Below, in pieces: positions 25,994 through 35,916 of a DNA stretch of 64,000 nucleotides. The notes under the pieces were generated by a model, which saw only the letters and a list, made by a program, of their open reading frames with translations, was not told where the DNA came from and did not search any database. The position numbers and the translations under genes were made by a program. How positions within the stretch are numbered: position 1 is the first letter of the stretch; every line of letters starts with the position of its first letter. This DNA is from Aquimarina agarivorans (lineage in GTDB: Bacteria; Bacteroidota; Bacteroidia; Flavobacteriales; Flavobacteriaceae): the NCBI RefSeq assembly GCF_000218485.1, contig NZ_AFPB01000174.1:1-64000 (forward strand), in the 5' to 3' direction.

Positions 25994-26395
25994 AGTTAAG
26001 TGATTTTATGTTTTAATATTACTAAGGTCAAGTTATAAAAATTTGTTGATACTTAAAGCAGAAGTGTTAAAATTATAATTTAACTATGACTTTGGGGAAA
26101 ATAGATGCTGGCTTTAAATTTAAATGACTCCAATAAAAATTAGGATTTTTTATTTGGTCAAGTAAGGAAATATAAGCCTAAGCCTTGGTGCAAGATTCAT
26201 TTGTTTTGAAGTACCACGCGATAAAGAACCATTATTAATGAGAAACTTGAAATAGGTACGGGTAATTGGATAATTCAACTTTATGCTCACTCAATACTCA
26301 GGTATCAAATTATTGTAAAGAAAGAATTAATTAAGTTGTTCATTACAGGGTCAATTTTTAATTGAATGAAAGTAATTTAGTTGAAAAGTCCATAT
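25994..26395. other. Intergenic, nothing recognised
   Basis: About 400 nt between the Kbp-like gene and batE. AT-rich, with no supported frame, RNA gene or strong hairpin. Confidence 0.4.
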
Positions 26396-27154
26396 TTAAA
26401 GTGCTTTCACTTCCTTTTGAGGGAGCCAACCTACTTTACCATCACTCAGTTTTACCTTACGCCAATCATCTACTGCTTCAAGTAATTTTACTTTGGTACC
26501 TTCATGTAACGTATATAACTTTTCGCTCCGTGAGTTAGGCTCGCTCTGTATTTTTATTTCTTTTGCAAAAATAATAGCATAGCGATTGTTCTTTTTATTT
26601 GTAACGGTTAAAAAAGCAACTAGTACACAAAAAGCGCTCAAAACTATGGAAAAGGTCCACCCTGCAAAAAATACTTTACGCTGTTGCGAACTTACTGCCC
26701 TATAAAATACTACAAAACACACCGCAAAAAGAAAGATAAATACAACCGATAACCAAGCCCAAGTATCCACCTTAAACATTGAAACTAGTTTGGTGTAAAG
26801 CCTGCTTAAAAAGCCTTTAGGAAGGGGATCAATTTTATCAATTCTCATGTTTTTTGCAAATGTATAGTTTGCCAACACCTCTTTATTGCCAGGAGCCAAC
26901 TGCAATGCTTTTTCGTAATAATAAATACTTGGAGCTATTTTTTGTAGCTTGTAATAGCTGTTTGCCAAATTAAAATACAAGTTTACAGATGCATTTCCTG
27001 TTTTTTCAATGGATTTATACAACTCAACTGATTTGTTGTAATCTCCCTTATTATAGGCTTCATTGGCTTGAGAAAACACAATGTCATTTTGCTGCTGACC
27101 CAAAACAAAAAGCGGAATAAAAACGTACAAAAGACTAAAAATTAACTTTTTCAT
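26396..27154 (-). CDS. batE: BatE: TPR and SH3 protein of the aerotolerance operon
   Basis: A signal peptide (MKKLIFSLLYVFIPLFVLGQ) is followed by two to three TPR units (about 30-95), two membrane helices (about 123-150 and 160-185) and a C-terminal bacterial SH3 domain (about 195-250, ending 'VGWLPQKEV'). This is the BatE layout. I use the ATG at 27154, which lies 1 nt after the batD stop. Bat proteins are linked to oxidative stress and envelope integrity; the biochemical role is not settled. Confidence 0.88.
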   Translation of the reverse strand: MKKLIFSLLYVFIPLFVLGQQQNDIVFSQANEAYNKGDYNKSVELYKSIEKTGNASVNLYFNLANSYYKLQKIAPSIYYYEKALQLAPGNKEVLANYTFAKNMRIDKIDPLPKGFLSRLYTKLVSMFKVDTWAWLSVVFIFLFAVCFVVFYRAVSSQQRKVFFAGWTFSIVLSAFCVLVAFLTVTNKKNNRYAIIFAKEIKIQSEPNSRSEKLYTLHEGTKVKLLEAVDDWRKVKLSDGKVGWLPQKEVKAL

Positions 27155-27155
27155 T

Positions 27156-28940
27156 TTACAACTGTTTATCAATTTTGGCAATTACTTGCGAAGCTTTTGC
27201 ATAATCTTCCTCCATGGTTTGTTGCGTACTTGGTGTATAACGTGCCATGTCACAAGTTTGTAACAACTGCACATAATCAGTTACTGAAGCTTCAGCTACA
27301 GACTTACTTAAAAGTAGCTCTTTGACGCGTTCCTTATTCATTTCGCTGGTTTCAATACGCAATTTAGCTTTCAAATAATTGTGTAATGCTTTTTCTAATG
27401 CCAGATAAAAATTGGTTGAATCTCCTAAATTCTTTTTGGCTGAAGACAGGTATTTTTTAGCCAACTTATTTGCTTGCCTTGCCCTGGTGCCACTCGCATC
27501 ATTGGCATAAGCCTCCGATCTTTTGGTAAGCAAGATAACTACTGGCACTACTAATAGTGGCATCAATAGCAGTAACCAATATAAAGTCGATTTGAAAAAC
27601 TGAGACGAAGCTAAGGGTTTTAAATTAGCTTCAGTTTTTATAAAACCAAACTGCGTAGGTGGCGCAACTACTTTTTGGTTACTGGACGTATTTTCATTTT
27701 TATTAGCATTTCCCGCTGGTGGTGGTGTTCCTCCAGATTGTGGATTTGGCCCTTCCAACACATTAATTGATAAGCTTGAGGAAGATTTTGTTTTGTACAC
27801 TCCTGATTTTGGATCAAAATATGAAAATTGAACGGTAGGTATGGGATAATTCCCCCGGTATTGCGGCACTAAAGTATACGTATCGGAAATACTCCCTGAC
27901 ATTCCTGACAAGCGCGTTCTAACTTTTTCTTTATGCTCAGGATCGTACATTTCAATAGCAGTAGGAACTTTTAACTCCGGCAACTGAAACAATTTTAAGT
28001 TTCCATTACCCTGTACCTCCACTTTTACTTGCAACGACTCAGATGCTTTTAAATTGGTTTTTGTCTGCGTAACCCTAAAATTAAAGTTTCCTACGGCACC
28101 ACTAAAACTTGCTGGTGCATTAGCGGGTAATGGCTTTACGTTAATTATAGTGTTCCCGGCTGAAACATTTTTATTTACCGTATTGGTTAATCGACGACCA
28201 AAAATATCCCTTCGATTTGTGGGTACTTGCACTGGAACAGAAAGTGTTAATGGTGTCAACTTAAGTTTACCCGTTTTTTGAGGATAAAGCACTACTTTTT
28301 TGAGCACCACAAAGGCACTTTGTTTTCCTTTAAAGGTTCCTTGTTCAGCCCTTAGCTGTTTAATTTCAATATTCTGGCTCCAAAAATCACGAAACTTAGG
28401 ACTGTCAAGCTCCTGAGGCATATTTATTGACACTTCAGGGTCCCAATATAACTTATATTCCAAAGTTACTGCCTCATTTAAATAGGGATTAGGATTGGAA
28501 ACACTTGCTATTAAATGCAAACTTCGGTCAGCAACAAAGTCGGGATTTTCGCCTTCCGTTGGATTTTTAACCGCTGGCGTAACTTGAATAGAAATAGGTA
28601 GTGTTTTGTAGGTTTCTCCCTTAATCTCAATACTGGATTGCCCAATTTTAAAATTACCTACTTTGGTAGGTGTTAAAAAGTAAGTAAAGGTTTTTTTATA
28701 AGAACTTTTACCATTTACCCAAGAGCGACTTACCGATTGACTTGGTCCTGAACTTACCCGAAAGCCATTAAAATTAGGTTGCGAAAAATTATCCCCATCG
28801 GCATTCATTTCAAACACCACTTTAAGGCGTTCATTCATTCCCAATTTCTTCTTATTTACTTTAGCTACAAAATTCACTTGTGCTATCAATATACTTGAGA
28901 GCAAAAGCAATATTCCAGTAAGTATTTTTTTTAATTTCAT
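27156..28940 (-). CDS. batD: BatD: envelope protein of the aerotolerance operon
   Basis: A 594-aa protein with a signal peptide (ending ILIAQ), a long periplasmic part of Ig-like beta domains (about 22-440, with 'SSGPSQSVSRSWVNGKSS', typical of BatD), a membrane helix near 455-477 and a cytoplasmic helical tail. The length is normal. It lies between batC (113 nt upstream) and batE. Confidence 0.92.
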   Translation of the reverse strand: MKLKKILTGILLLLSSILIAQVNFVAKVNKKKLGMNERLKVVFEMNADGDNFSQPNFNGFRVSSGPSQSVSRSWVNGKSSYKKTFTYFLTPTKVGNFKIGQSSIEIKGETYKTLPISIQVTPAVKNPTEGENPDFVADRSLHLIASVSNPNPYLNEAVTLEYKLYWDPEVSINMPQELDSPKFRDFWSQNIEIKQLRAEQGTFKGKQSAFVVLKKVVLYPQKTGKLKLTPLTLSVPVQVPTNRRDIFGRRLTNTVNKNVSAGNTIINVKPLPANAPASFSGAVGNFNFRVTQTKTNLKASESLQVKVEVQGNGNLKLFQLPELKVPTAIEMYDPEHKEKVRTRLSGMSGSISDTYTLVPQYRGNYPIPTVQFSYFDPKSGVYKTKSSSSLSINVLEGPNPQSGGTPPPAGNANKNENTSSNQKVVAPPTQFGFIKTEANLKPLASSQFFKSTLYWLLLLMPLLVVPVVILLTKRSEAYANDASGTRARQANKLAKKYLSSAKKNLGDSTNFYLALEKALHNYLKAKLRIETSEMNKERVKELLLSKSVAEASVTDYVQLLQTCDMARYTPSTQQTMEEDYAKASQVIAKIDKQL

Positions 28941-29053
28941 TTCTTTTTTCGTTGTCGGTTGTCAGTTTTTGTTTTGAATTATAAAAATATACTATTTACA
29001 AATGAACACTGACTACTTTATACTGCGAATCCTTTACATAATAAGATAAAAAG

Positions 29054-29950
29054 CTACCAGTCCTTATCTGATTTTGTTTTAGGACCTCGGACTTTTTGTG
29101 CATTAATTTTATCCTGCACTTTCTTTTCCTGATTTTCCATGGCTTCTAACAAACTTTTCACCTGATCAGGAGATAGTTTTCCTTTTGCTGGTTTTGGTTG
29201 TTTTCCCTGGTCCTCTTTTTCATCACCTTTATTACCATCCTTATCTTTTTTATCCTTAGCATCATCTTTTTCCTTATCCTTTTCGTCCTCACCATCTTTC
29301 TTTTTATCCTCCTCTTTATCCTTATCGGCGTCGTCTTTCTCATTTTCCTCTTCTTTTTTCTTATCGTCGTTATCGCCTTTTTTATCCTGGTCTTTTTTAT
29401 CTTGTTTGTCCTTGCCGTCCTTATTATCCTTGCTGTTTTTTTGATCCTTATTATCCTTATTCTGATCTTTATTTTGCTGATCTTGTTGTTTTTTTGCCTG
29501 TTTAGCAACGGCTAAATTATAGCGTGTTTCATCGTCCATAGGATTGTTTCGCAATGCATTTTTATAAGCTTCAATGGCTTCATCAGGCTTTTGCATTTGC
29601 AAGTAAGAGTTCCCTAAATTATGATATGCAATATGTTTTTCTGCTTTTGTTTTAGCTAAGTTTGCGGCTTGTTTATTGCGCTGCACGGCCTCCTGAAAGC
29701 TTTTGGTTTTGTAATAGGAATATCCCAAATTGTATTTAGCCTTTCCATTATTAGGATCTTTTGCAATAGCTTTGCGGTATGATTTTTCGCCCTCCAGCAC
29801 ATTTCCTTTTAACAACTTTTCGTTTCCTTCAAACACATACTGAAGCGCCTCTTTTTCAAACTTTGGTTGCTTTTTTTTCTTCTGCGCTAAGCAAACCCAT
29901 CCATTACAAAAAATTAAGGCAACCGCTAATAATTTAAATACTATTTTCAT
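29054..29950 (-). CDS. batC: BatC: TPR protein with Lys/Asp-rich tail
   Basis: A 298-aa protein: signal peptide (about 1-22), three TPR repeats (about 35-150, including 'AKYNLGYSYYKTKSFQEAV' and 'AYHNLGNSYLQMQKPDEAI'), then a low-complexity region of about 100 residues made almost wholly of Lys, Asp, Glu, Asn and Gln, and a short conserved end (LSPDQVKSLLEAMENQE). The charged linker is typical of BatC, although long here, and generates open frames in other registers that are not genes. Its stop overlaps nothing; it begins at the stop of batB. Confidence 0.9.
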   Translation of the reverse strand: MKIVFKLLAVALIFCNGWVCLAQKKKKQPKFEKEALQYVFEGNEKLLKGNVLEGEKSYRKAIAKDPNNGKAKYNLGYSYYKTKSFQEAVQRNKQAANLAKTKAEKHIAYHNLGNSYLQMQKPDEAIEAYKNALRNNPMDDETRYNLAVAKQAKKQQDQQNKDQNKDNKDQKNSKDNKDGKDKQDKKDQDKKGDNDDKKKEEENEKDDADKDKEEDKKKDGEDEKDKEKDDAKDKKDKDGNKGDEKEDQGKQPKPAKGKLSPDQVKSLLEAMENQEKKVQDKINAQKVRGPKTKSDKDW

Positions 29951-30999
29951 TAGCTTTTCTTTTCTTTAAACAAATCCATTTTTTTAACCCATAAAGTACG
30001 GCGATCTAATACAAAAATATCAAGTAATAAAAATAGTAACGCCGCACCTAAAAACCACTGAAATTGATCCTTAAAATCAGCAAATTGCTTGGCTTCAAAC
30101 TCCTTTTTATCCATATTTTGCAGCAATGCTATAATTTTGTCAACGGCTTGCTGGGTGTTAGATCCATCAATATATTCTCCTTTAGCCTCGTCGGCAATAT
30201 CTTTTAATGTCGATGGCACCAAACGTGTAATTACAGTTTCCCCCTCTTTGTCTTTTTTGTAGCTTTGAACAATTCCGTTTCTTTTCAATGGAATTGGCCC
30301 ACCTTTTTCGGTACCTACACCAATAGTAATAATTTTAATCCCTTCCTGCGCGGCCTCTTCAGCTGCATCTTCTACATTACTGCTATCATGATCCTCTCCA
30401 TCACTAATAAGTACCAATACTCTGTTGGTTTGTTCGGCATCATTGTAATAGGTTTTTGCCAAATCAATAGCATCGGCAATGGCAGTTCCCTGAGAAGAAA
30501 CCATATCCGTATTTAAAGCTTGTAAAAATGTTTTACCAGAAGCATAATCTGTAGTGATCGGCAATTGCGGAAAAGCACTTCCTGCATATGCAATGATTCC
30601 GATGCGATCCCCGACTAAATTATCGATAATTTGTGAAACTAATCGTTGTGATTTTTCCAATCGGTTTGGAGCTATATCCTCGGCCAGCATACTTTTCGAT
30701 ACATCAAGGGCAAATACTAAATCCACCCCCTCACGCTTTACAGTTTCCATTTTACTCCCCATTTTGGGGTTGACCAAAGCAATAGCTAAACAAGAGAGCG
30801 CCAAACTGATAAAAATGAGTTTTAAAACTGGCTTAAACACCGATCGATTTGGCGCTAAGCGATCTAGTAAGTTTGAGTCGGCAAACTTTTTTTGAGTTCG
30901 TTTACGCCACCAAAAATTAGCAATAGCAATTACAACTAGTACAGGTATAATTACTAGTAACCAAAAGTAAATTTTATGTTCTAAAAAATAAATTCCCAT
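29950..30999 (-). CDS. batB: BatB: membrane-anchored VWA-domain protein
   Basis: A 349-aa protein with N-terminal membrane helices (about 8-27 and 55-76), a von Willebrand A domain carrying the metal site 'DVSKSM' and later 'LISDGEDHD', and a C-terminal helix near 315-333. It matches BatB/YfbK-type Bat proteins. It is 3 nt downstream of batA and its stop overlaps the batC start by one base, so expression is coupled. Confidence 0.93.
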   Translation of the reverse strand: MGIYFLEHKIYFWLLVIIPVLVVIAIANFWWRKRTQKKFADSNLLDRLAPNRSVFKPVLKLIFISLALSCLAIALVNPKMGSKMETVKREGVDLVFALDVSKSMLAEDIAPNRLEKSQRLVSQIIDNLVGDRIGIIAYAGSAFPQLPITTDYASGKTFLQALNTDMVSSQGTAIADAIDLAKTYYNDAEQTNRVLVLISDGEDHDSSNVEDAAEEAAQEGIKIITIGVGTEKGGPIPLKRNGIVQSYKKDKEGETVITRLVPSTLKDIADEAKGEYIDGSNTQQAVDKIIALLQNMDKKEFEAKQFADFKDQFQWFLGAALLFLLLDIFVLDRRTLWVKKMDLFKEKKS

Positions 31000-31002
31000 A
31001 AT

Positions 31003-32007
31003 TTATATAAAACTTTTGAATAGCGTTTGTTTCAATAAAAATACCAATGCGGTTAATCCAAAGGCAAACAAGGCAAAAAACCTGTATTTTTCTTCGTATT
31101 TAGTGAATTTTATTTCCTCGACATCTGTTTTTTCAAGCTTATCAATTTCCGCATAAATTTGTTTTAAACTTTTGTTGTTTGTAGCTCTAAAGTATCGACC
31201 AGAAGTAGTTTTTGCAATTTGTTTTAATAACTTTTCATCAATTTCTACCTGTACATTGCCGTATTGAAAGGAGCCATCACTCCTAATAGCTACTGGTGAC
31301 AGCGCTGTTCCGTTAGTACCTACACCTATGGTGTACACTTTTATACCATATTCCAAAGCTAACTCTGCTGCTATGGAAGGATCAATAAATCCTGCGTTAT
31401 TGGTACCATCAGTTAATAAAATTATTACTTTACTTTTGGCCTTACTTTCCTTTAATCGGTTTACTGCTGTGGCTAATCCCATGCCAATAGCCGTTCCACC
31501 CTCTAGCTGTTGGGTAAATTTTAATGAATTTAAAGCACTTAGCACTATCGTTTTATCGCTGGTTACGGGGGTTTTTGTAAAACTTTCCCCTGCATAAACC
31601 ACTAAACCGATTCGATCACTTTTTCGTCCTTTGATAAAATCGGCAGCCACTTTTTTAAGAGCTTCCAATCGGTTTGGCTTTAAATCTTTTGCTAACATAC
31701 TCCCCGAAATGTCAATAGCCATAGCAATATCAATCCCTTTAGTTGTTTTTGTCTGTGTGGAAACATCCACATTTTGCGGCCTAGCCAGTGCAACAATTAA
31801 TGAGGCTAACGCCAACATTTGCATTGCAAAAAGCAATGGTTTTAACTTACTTAATATATCAGAGGAAGTTTTAAATCCCGCTATTGTACCTACTTTAAGG
31901 GAGGCCTGCTGATTATTTTTCCTCCATACATACCATGCTATTGCAGCAGGAATGCATAGCAACAACCAAAAAAATGCAGGACTTTCAAATGTATATTTTG
32001 AAAACAT
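31003..32007 (-). CDS. batA: BatA: membrane-anchored VWA-domain protein
   Basis: A 334-aa paralogue of BatB with the MIDAS motif 'DISGSM', then 'VVYAGESFTKTPVTSD' and 'LLTDGTNNAG', and helices at about 8-27, 57-77 and 308-328. BatA and BatB are thought to form a complex in the inner membrane. Its ATG overlaps the preceding gene's stop by one base. Confidence 0.93.
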   Translation of the reverse strand: MFSKYTFESPAFFWLLLCIPAAIAWYVWRKNNQQASLKVGTIAGFKTSSDILSKLKPLLFAMQMLALASLIVALARPQNVDVSTQTKTTKGIDIAMAIDISGSMLAKDLKPNRLEALKKVAADFIKGRKSDRIGLVVYAGESFTKTPVTSDKTIVLSALNSLKFTQQLEGGTAIGMGLATAVNRLKESKAKSKVIILLTDGTNNAGFIDPSIAAELALEYGIKVYTIGVGTNGTALSPVAIRSDGSFQYGNVQVEIDEKLLKQIAKTTSGRYFRATNNKSLKQIYAEIDKLEKTDVEEIKFTKYEEKYRFFALFAFGLTALVFLLKQTLFKSFI

Positions 32008-33659
32008 TAGTTATCGCTTTTGTTTATTTCTACTGAATTAATTATACGTTTCATTACTTTTTGAGAAGCTTTATCCCCTTGTTCGTAAAATACAAAGACT
32101 TGTTGAGCGCCTTGAGCTTCAGCAAATATTAAAATCGTGTATTCAAATTTGATCGTTTTATCGGTTTCAGGAATAGGATACTCAAAACTTCCGAAAACTT
32201 TAGCCCCTTTGGTGCCATTTAGGGTTTCAAAATCCTCGTTTTTAACTAAAATATTTGTTCCGCCTTGTTGTTCAATTTGTTTAAATACGCCTTCAACTCC
32301 TTGTTCTACGGTGTAACCCACATCCTGGCGGAATGATAATGTATTGACTATGATATTAAATTTGCTTTTTAATTCTCCGTACAAATAGACTTGATTACCA
32401 CTCAATATTTGTTGTTGCTGTCCTTCTATTTTTACAGGGTTTCGTGTTAATACTCCAGGCGTACTCAACGATATACCGGGCACTCCGTAGGTGCTAGTAA
32501 TCCATTCTTTATCTAATAACGCGTTACCCGCTTTACCTAAAACTAATCCCGTAATTTTATTTAAATTTTGAACTGCAAAATACGATAGTACCGCAGCAAG
32601 TAGCGCAATTACCCCAGCAATAATCATACTGTTTTGGCGCTTTCTTTTTCGTTTTGCTTCCTGCTCTAGTCGGTAAGTTTCATTTTGTAGTAATTGTTCC
32701 TCCGTTAATTCAGGTTTACCTTCATTTATTTTTTGGATAAAATTGGCAATCACCTGCTTATCAAACTGTGCTGTTTCCAGTGAAGGATTAATTGCAGCAA
32801 ACTTGGCATAATCTGCATTTTGTAAAGCATTTTGAAACTCAGCTATTGCTTCTTTTTTTAAAGCAACATCACCCATTTTCACTTTTAAGTTTAATGCAGT
32901 TATTAACTCATCCGTAGTGCTTTCTAAGGCGTGTTCAGCAAGCTCTTCTTCCAAATATTTTTTTGCAATGTCCGTTAATTGTGAATAGTACTCTTTGTAT
33001 TTGTTTTCGCTCAATAAACTTTCAGTAGGCACACGATCCAGAGCTAATAATGTTTTGTCGTAAATTGGTAGTAATGATTCGGGATCTACCTTTTTTTGTC
33101 CAAATCGCCATACTAAAAACATTACCAAAGCTACAATTAAAATACCACCGATGATCCAATAAACGATAGTCATCCAATCGGTTTCGGAATGGTCATCTTC
33201 AGGCATGATGCCTTTTATATCGTACAATTTGGTTTTAGAAGTATCAACCACCACATCCCTTACTTCTAGCGCAAGCGAATCCGTATAAAATGTTTTGTCT
33301 GCAATAATTACTTTTTGCCTGGGAATGTAATAATGTCCCGAATCAAATTGAGTTAACGCGTATTGTTTTAGTAGCCGATAACGACCGCCTTCATCCAGTG
33401 TATCAATTTTGAATGACTCCAATACTTCCAAGGGACTAAAACTTTCTCCTTCGGGAAACACTACGTTTTTGCCTTTATTCCCTTCTACCTGAATTGCATA
33501 ATTAACCACAGAGCCTATTTTAATGGACGTGGAATCAATAGCATTGCGTACTTGAAACTGATTTTGAGCATGTATTGAAAAACCAAAAAACACTAAACAG
33601 CCCACTAATTTTAGTAGCAATTTTTGATTACAATAATATATTTTGTGATGATTTTGCAT
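32007..33659 (-). CDS. Bat-operon membrane protein with BatD/DUF4381-like region
   Basis: A 550-aa protein with a signal peptide (about 12-32), a periplasmic beta-rich domain, a membrane helix near 163-184, a helical cytoplasmic region (about 195-310, 'YKEYYSQLTDIAKKYLEEEL' resembling DUF4381) and a second helix near 345-365 followed by a soluble C-terminal domain (about 375-550) that I do not recognise. The usual flavobacterial Bat operon carries such a gene between DUF58 and batA. The extra helix and C-terminal domain are longer than a simple DUF4381 protein. Confidence 0.75.
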   Translation of the reverse strand: MQNHHKIYYCNQKLLLKLVGCLVFFGFSIHAQNQFQVRNAIDSTSIKIGSVVNYAIQVEGNKGKNVVFPEGESFSPLEVLESFKIDTLDEGGRYRLLKQYALTQFDSGHYYIPRQKVIIADKTFYTDSLALEVRDVVVDTSKTKLYDIKGIMPEDDHSETDWMTIVYWIIGGILIVALVMFLVWRFGQKKVDPESLLPIYDKTLLALDRVPTESLLSENKYKEYYSQLTDIAKKYLEEELAEHALESTTDELITALNLKVKMGDVALKKEAIAEFQNALQNADYAKFAAINPSLETAQFDKQVIANFIQKINEGKPELTEEQLLQNETYRLEQEAKRKRKRQNSMIIAGVIALLAAVLSYFAVQNLNKITGLVLGKAGNALLDKEWITSTYGVPGISLSTPGVLTRNPVKIEGQQQQILSGNQVYLYGELKSKFNIIVNTLSFRQDVGYTVEQGVEGVFKQIEQQGGTNILVKNEDFETLNGTKGAKVFGSFEYPIPETDKTIKFEYTILIFAEAQGAQQVFVFYEQGDKASQKVMKRIINSVEINKSDN

Positions 33660-33661
33660 TG

Positions 33662-34528
33662 TTAATTTCTTCGTTTAAAATAGCCTAATAGCTTTTTAAC
33701 GTAATTTTCATTTGTACCGCAACTTACCGCTCCTGAGCCACTTTTACTAAAACCTTGTTCGTAATAGCTTACTTTTTCAGCATAGTATTTTGCATAATTT
33801 TTCCTGATGGTTTTGGATGATGTGTTGACTAATCGCACCTGACCCGTTTCCTGATCATGCATTTGTACTATCCCTAAATTAGGAATTTCAATTTCGGATT
33901 TATCAAACACTCGGATACCTGTAACATCATGCCTGCCCGAAACTATTTTTAAAGTTTGCAAGTAATCATCGGCAATAAAATCAGAAAGCACAAACACGAT
34001 TGCTTTCTTTTTTTGTACGTTACTTAAATATTTTAAGGCTTGTGAAACGTTGGTTTTATTGCTTTTTGGCGAAAATTCTATCAACTCCCGAATAATACGA
34101 AGTACATGCGAACGCCCTTTTTTGGGAGGTATAAATAATTCTATTTCGTCAGTAAACAAAATAAGACCTACTTTATCATTATTTTGCGTTGCTGAAAAAG
34201 CTAAAGTAGCGGCAATTTCAGTTAAAGTTTCTTTTTTAAATTGGTTTTCAGTACCAAATAATTGGGATCCTGAAACATCTACCATGAGCATTAATGTTAG
34301 CTCGCGTTCTTCTTCAAAAACTTTAATGTATGGTTCGTTGTACCTAGCGGTTACATTCCAGTCTATAGCACGGACATCATCGCCAAACTGATACTGACGT
34401 ACCTCGCTAAACGTCATACCACGCCCTTTAAAAGTAGAGTGATACTCTCCTCCAAAAACGTGATCGCTTACACGACGCGTTTTAATCTCTATTTTGCGTA
34501 CTTTTTTAAGTAATTCTTTTGTATCCAT
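33662..34528 (-). CDS. DUF58-domain protein of the MoxR-Bat operon
   Basis: A 288-aa DUF58 protein ('HSTFKGRGMTFSEVRQYQFG', 'DDVRAIDWNVTAR', 'EEERELTLMLMVDVSGSQ'). The 'DVSGS' is a VWA-type metal site. DUF58 proteins work with MoxR ATPases, and it follows moxR here by 81 nt that include a repeat. It is 2 nt from the next gene. Confidence 0.92.
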   Translation of the reverse strand: MDTKELLKKVRKIEIKTRRVSDHVFGGEYHSTFKGRGMTFSEVRQYQFGDDVRAIDWNVTARYNEPYIKVFEEERELTLMLMVDVSGSQLFGTENQFKKETLTEIAATLAFSATQNNDKVGLILFTDEIELFIPPKKGRSHVLRIIRELIEFSPKSNKTNVSQALKYLSNVQKKKAIVFVLSDFIADDYLQTLKIVSGRHDVTGIRVFDKSEIEIPNLGIVQMHDQETGQVRLVNTSSKTIRKNYAKYYAEKVSYYEQGFSKSGSGAVSCGTNENYVKKLLGYFKRRN

Positions 34529-34547
34529 CTTTTAGTTGCGAGTTAAA

Positions 34548-34605
34548 AGTTGTGAGTTGTGAGGGTTGTATTTTACTACCAACCGACAACTGACAACTGA
34601 CAACT
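34548..34605. repeat. AACTGACAACT-type intergenic repeat with inverted arm
   Basis: Three tandem copies of the 7-mer GACAACT (34585-34605) preceded by an inverted, imperfect counterpart (AGTTGTGAGTTGTGAGGGTTG at 34548-34568). The same vocabulary recurs at 60628-60752 and in a short piece at about 28951-28970, so it is a dispersed element of this genome. Confidence 0.65.
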
Positions 34606-34609
34606 ATTT

Positions 34610-35611
34610 TTAAGGCACTTCAATTTCATTTACAATTTGGCTAATAATATCTTCGGTAGTGATATTTTCGGCTTCGGCTTCGTAGGTAATTCCGATACGG
34701 TGACGTAATACATCGGTTACTACAGCCCGCACATCTTCGGGAATTACATAACCTCGGCGTTTAATAAATGCAAAACACTTAGCTGCTGTAGCCAAACTGA
34801 TGCTACCACGAGGTGACGAACCAAAATTGATCAATGGCTTTAAATCAGGTAAGTTATATTTTTCAGGGTAGCGTGTAGCAAAAACAATATCAAGAATGTA
34901 TTTTTCTATTTTTTCATCCATGTACACCGTTTGCACTGCTTTTTGAGCTTTTAATATTTGCTCTGTACTAATTACTGGATTTACAGTTTCAAAACTACCC
35001 GATAAATTGGCACGCATAATCAATTGCTCTTCTTCCAATTTAGGATAATCAATAACCACTTTAAGCATAAATCGATCCATTTGCGCTTCGGGCAACGGAT
35101 AAGTCCCTTCCTGATCCACTGGATTTTGAGTTGCCATTACTAAAAATGGCTTGTCTAGCTTAAACGTTTCATCGCCAATAGTCACTTGTTTTTCCTGCAT
35201 GGCTTCCAGTAATGCACTTTGTACTTTAGCGGGTGCTCGGTTAATTTCATCAGCCAATACAAAATTGGCAAATATTGGTCCTTTTTTAATTAGGAAATCG
35301 TTCTCTTTCATGTTATAGATCAACGTACCAACCACATCGGCAGGTAATAAGTCAGGCGTAAATTGTACCCGGCTGAAACTTCCTTGTACTGCTTTAGAAA
35401 GTGTGTTGATCGCCAATGTTTTTGCCAATCCTGGCACCCCTTCTAACAAAATATGGCCTTGACCCAAAAGTCCAATGAGCAAACGCTCAATCATATATTT
35501 TTGACCAACAATTACTTTATTTAGCTCTAAAGTAAGCAAATCGATAAATGCTGATTCTTTTTCAATCTGTTCATTTATCATCCTAATATCAACGGTAGCG
35601 GTTTGTTCCAT
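34610..35611 (-). CDS. MoxR-family AAA+ ATPase
   Basis: A 333-aa AAA+ ATPase: Walker A in 'LEGVPGLAKTLAINTL', Walker B 'LADEINRAPAKVQSALLEAM', sensor 'VMATQNPVDQEGTYPLPEAQ' and 'FGSSPRGSISL'. MoxR ATPases act as chaperone-like activators of VWA proteins, here DUF58, BatA and BatB encoded downstream. It is the first gene of the Bat operon. Confidence 0.95.
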   Translation of the reverse strand: MEQTATVDIRMINEQIEKESAFIDLLTLELNKVIVGQKYMIERLLIGLLGQGHILLEGVPGLAKTLAINTLSKAVQGSFSRVQFTPDLLPADVVGTLIYNMKENDFLIKKGPIFANFVLADEINRAPAKVQSALLEAMQEKQVTIGDETFKLDKPFLVMATQNPVDQEGTYPLPEAQMDRFMLKVVIDYPKLEEEQLIMRANLSGSFETVNPVISTEQILKAQKAVQTVYMDEKIEKYILDIVFATRYPEKYNLPDLKPLINFGSSPRGSISLATAAKCFAFIKRRGYVIPEDVRAVVTDVLRHRIGITYEAEAENITTEDIISQIVNEIEVP

Positions 35612-35916
35612 TATTGATTAATTTTTAATGTCGTGAATTTACTATTCCTATCCTTACCCTGCAAATTGCAATTGGGGTATCCTACATTCCTTTTTTAAAA
35701 TAAGGTTCAATTTTATTTTTTAAACTATATTTAACCTCATTGAGGTGACAACAATTTTATTTTTTAAAGTAAAAACCATTTTCAGGGCTTTTTTTCGCCC
35801 TTTTGGCTTTAATTTTTTTGCACTTTCGATATCACATTTTATAGTAAACGATTACTTAAAATATGTGTTGCATTTTTTTGAATAATTAACTTAATAGCAA
35901 CAATTTCTTTTTCCTT
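35612..35916. other. Divergent promoter region
   Basis: About 305 nt between the leftward Bat operon and the rightward AlbA_2 gene. Very AT-rich; promoters for both directions must lie here, but no clear -33/-7 pair was found by eye. No gene is seen. Confidence 0.4.

Noticed and set aside
29158-29515. Long open frames in other registers over batC
   Set aside because: They arise from the Lys/Asp-rich repeat codons of batC and consist of low-complexity Ile/Leu or Arg/Lys runs.
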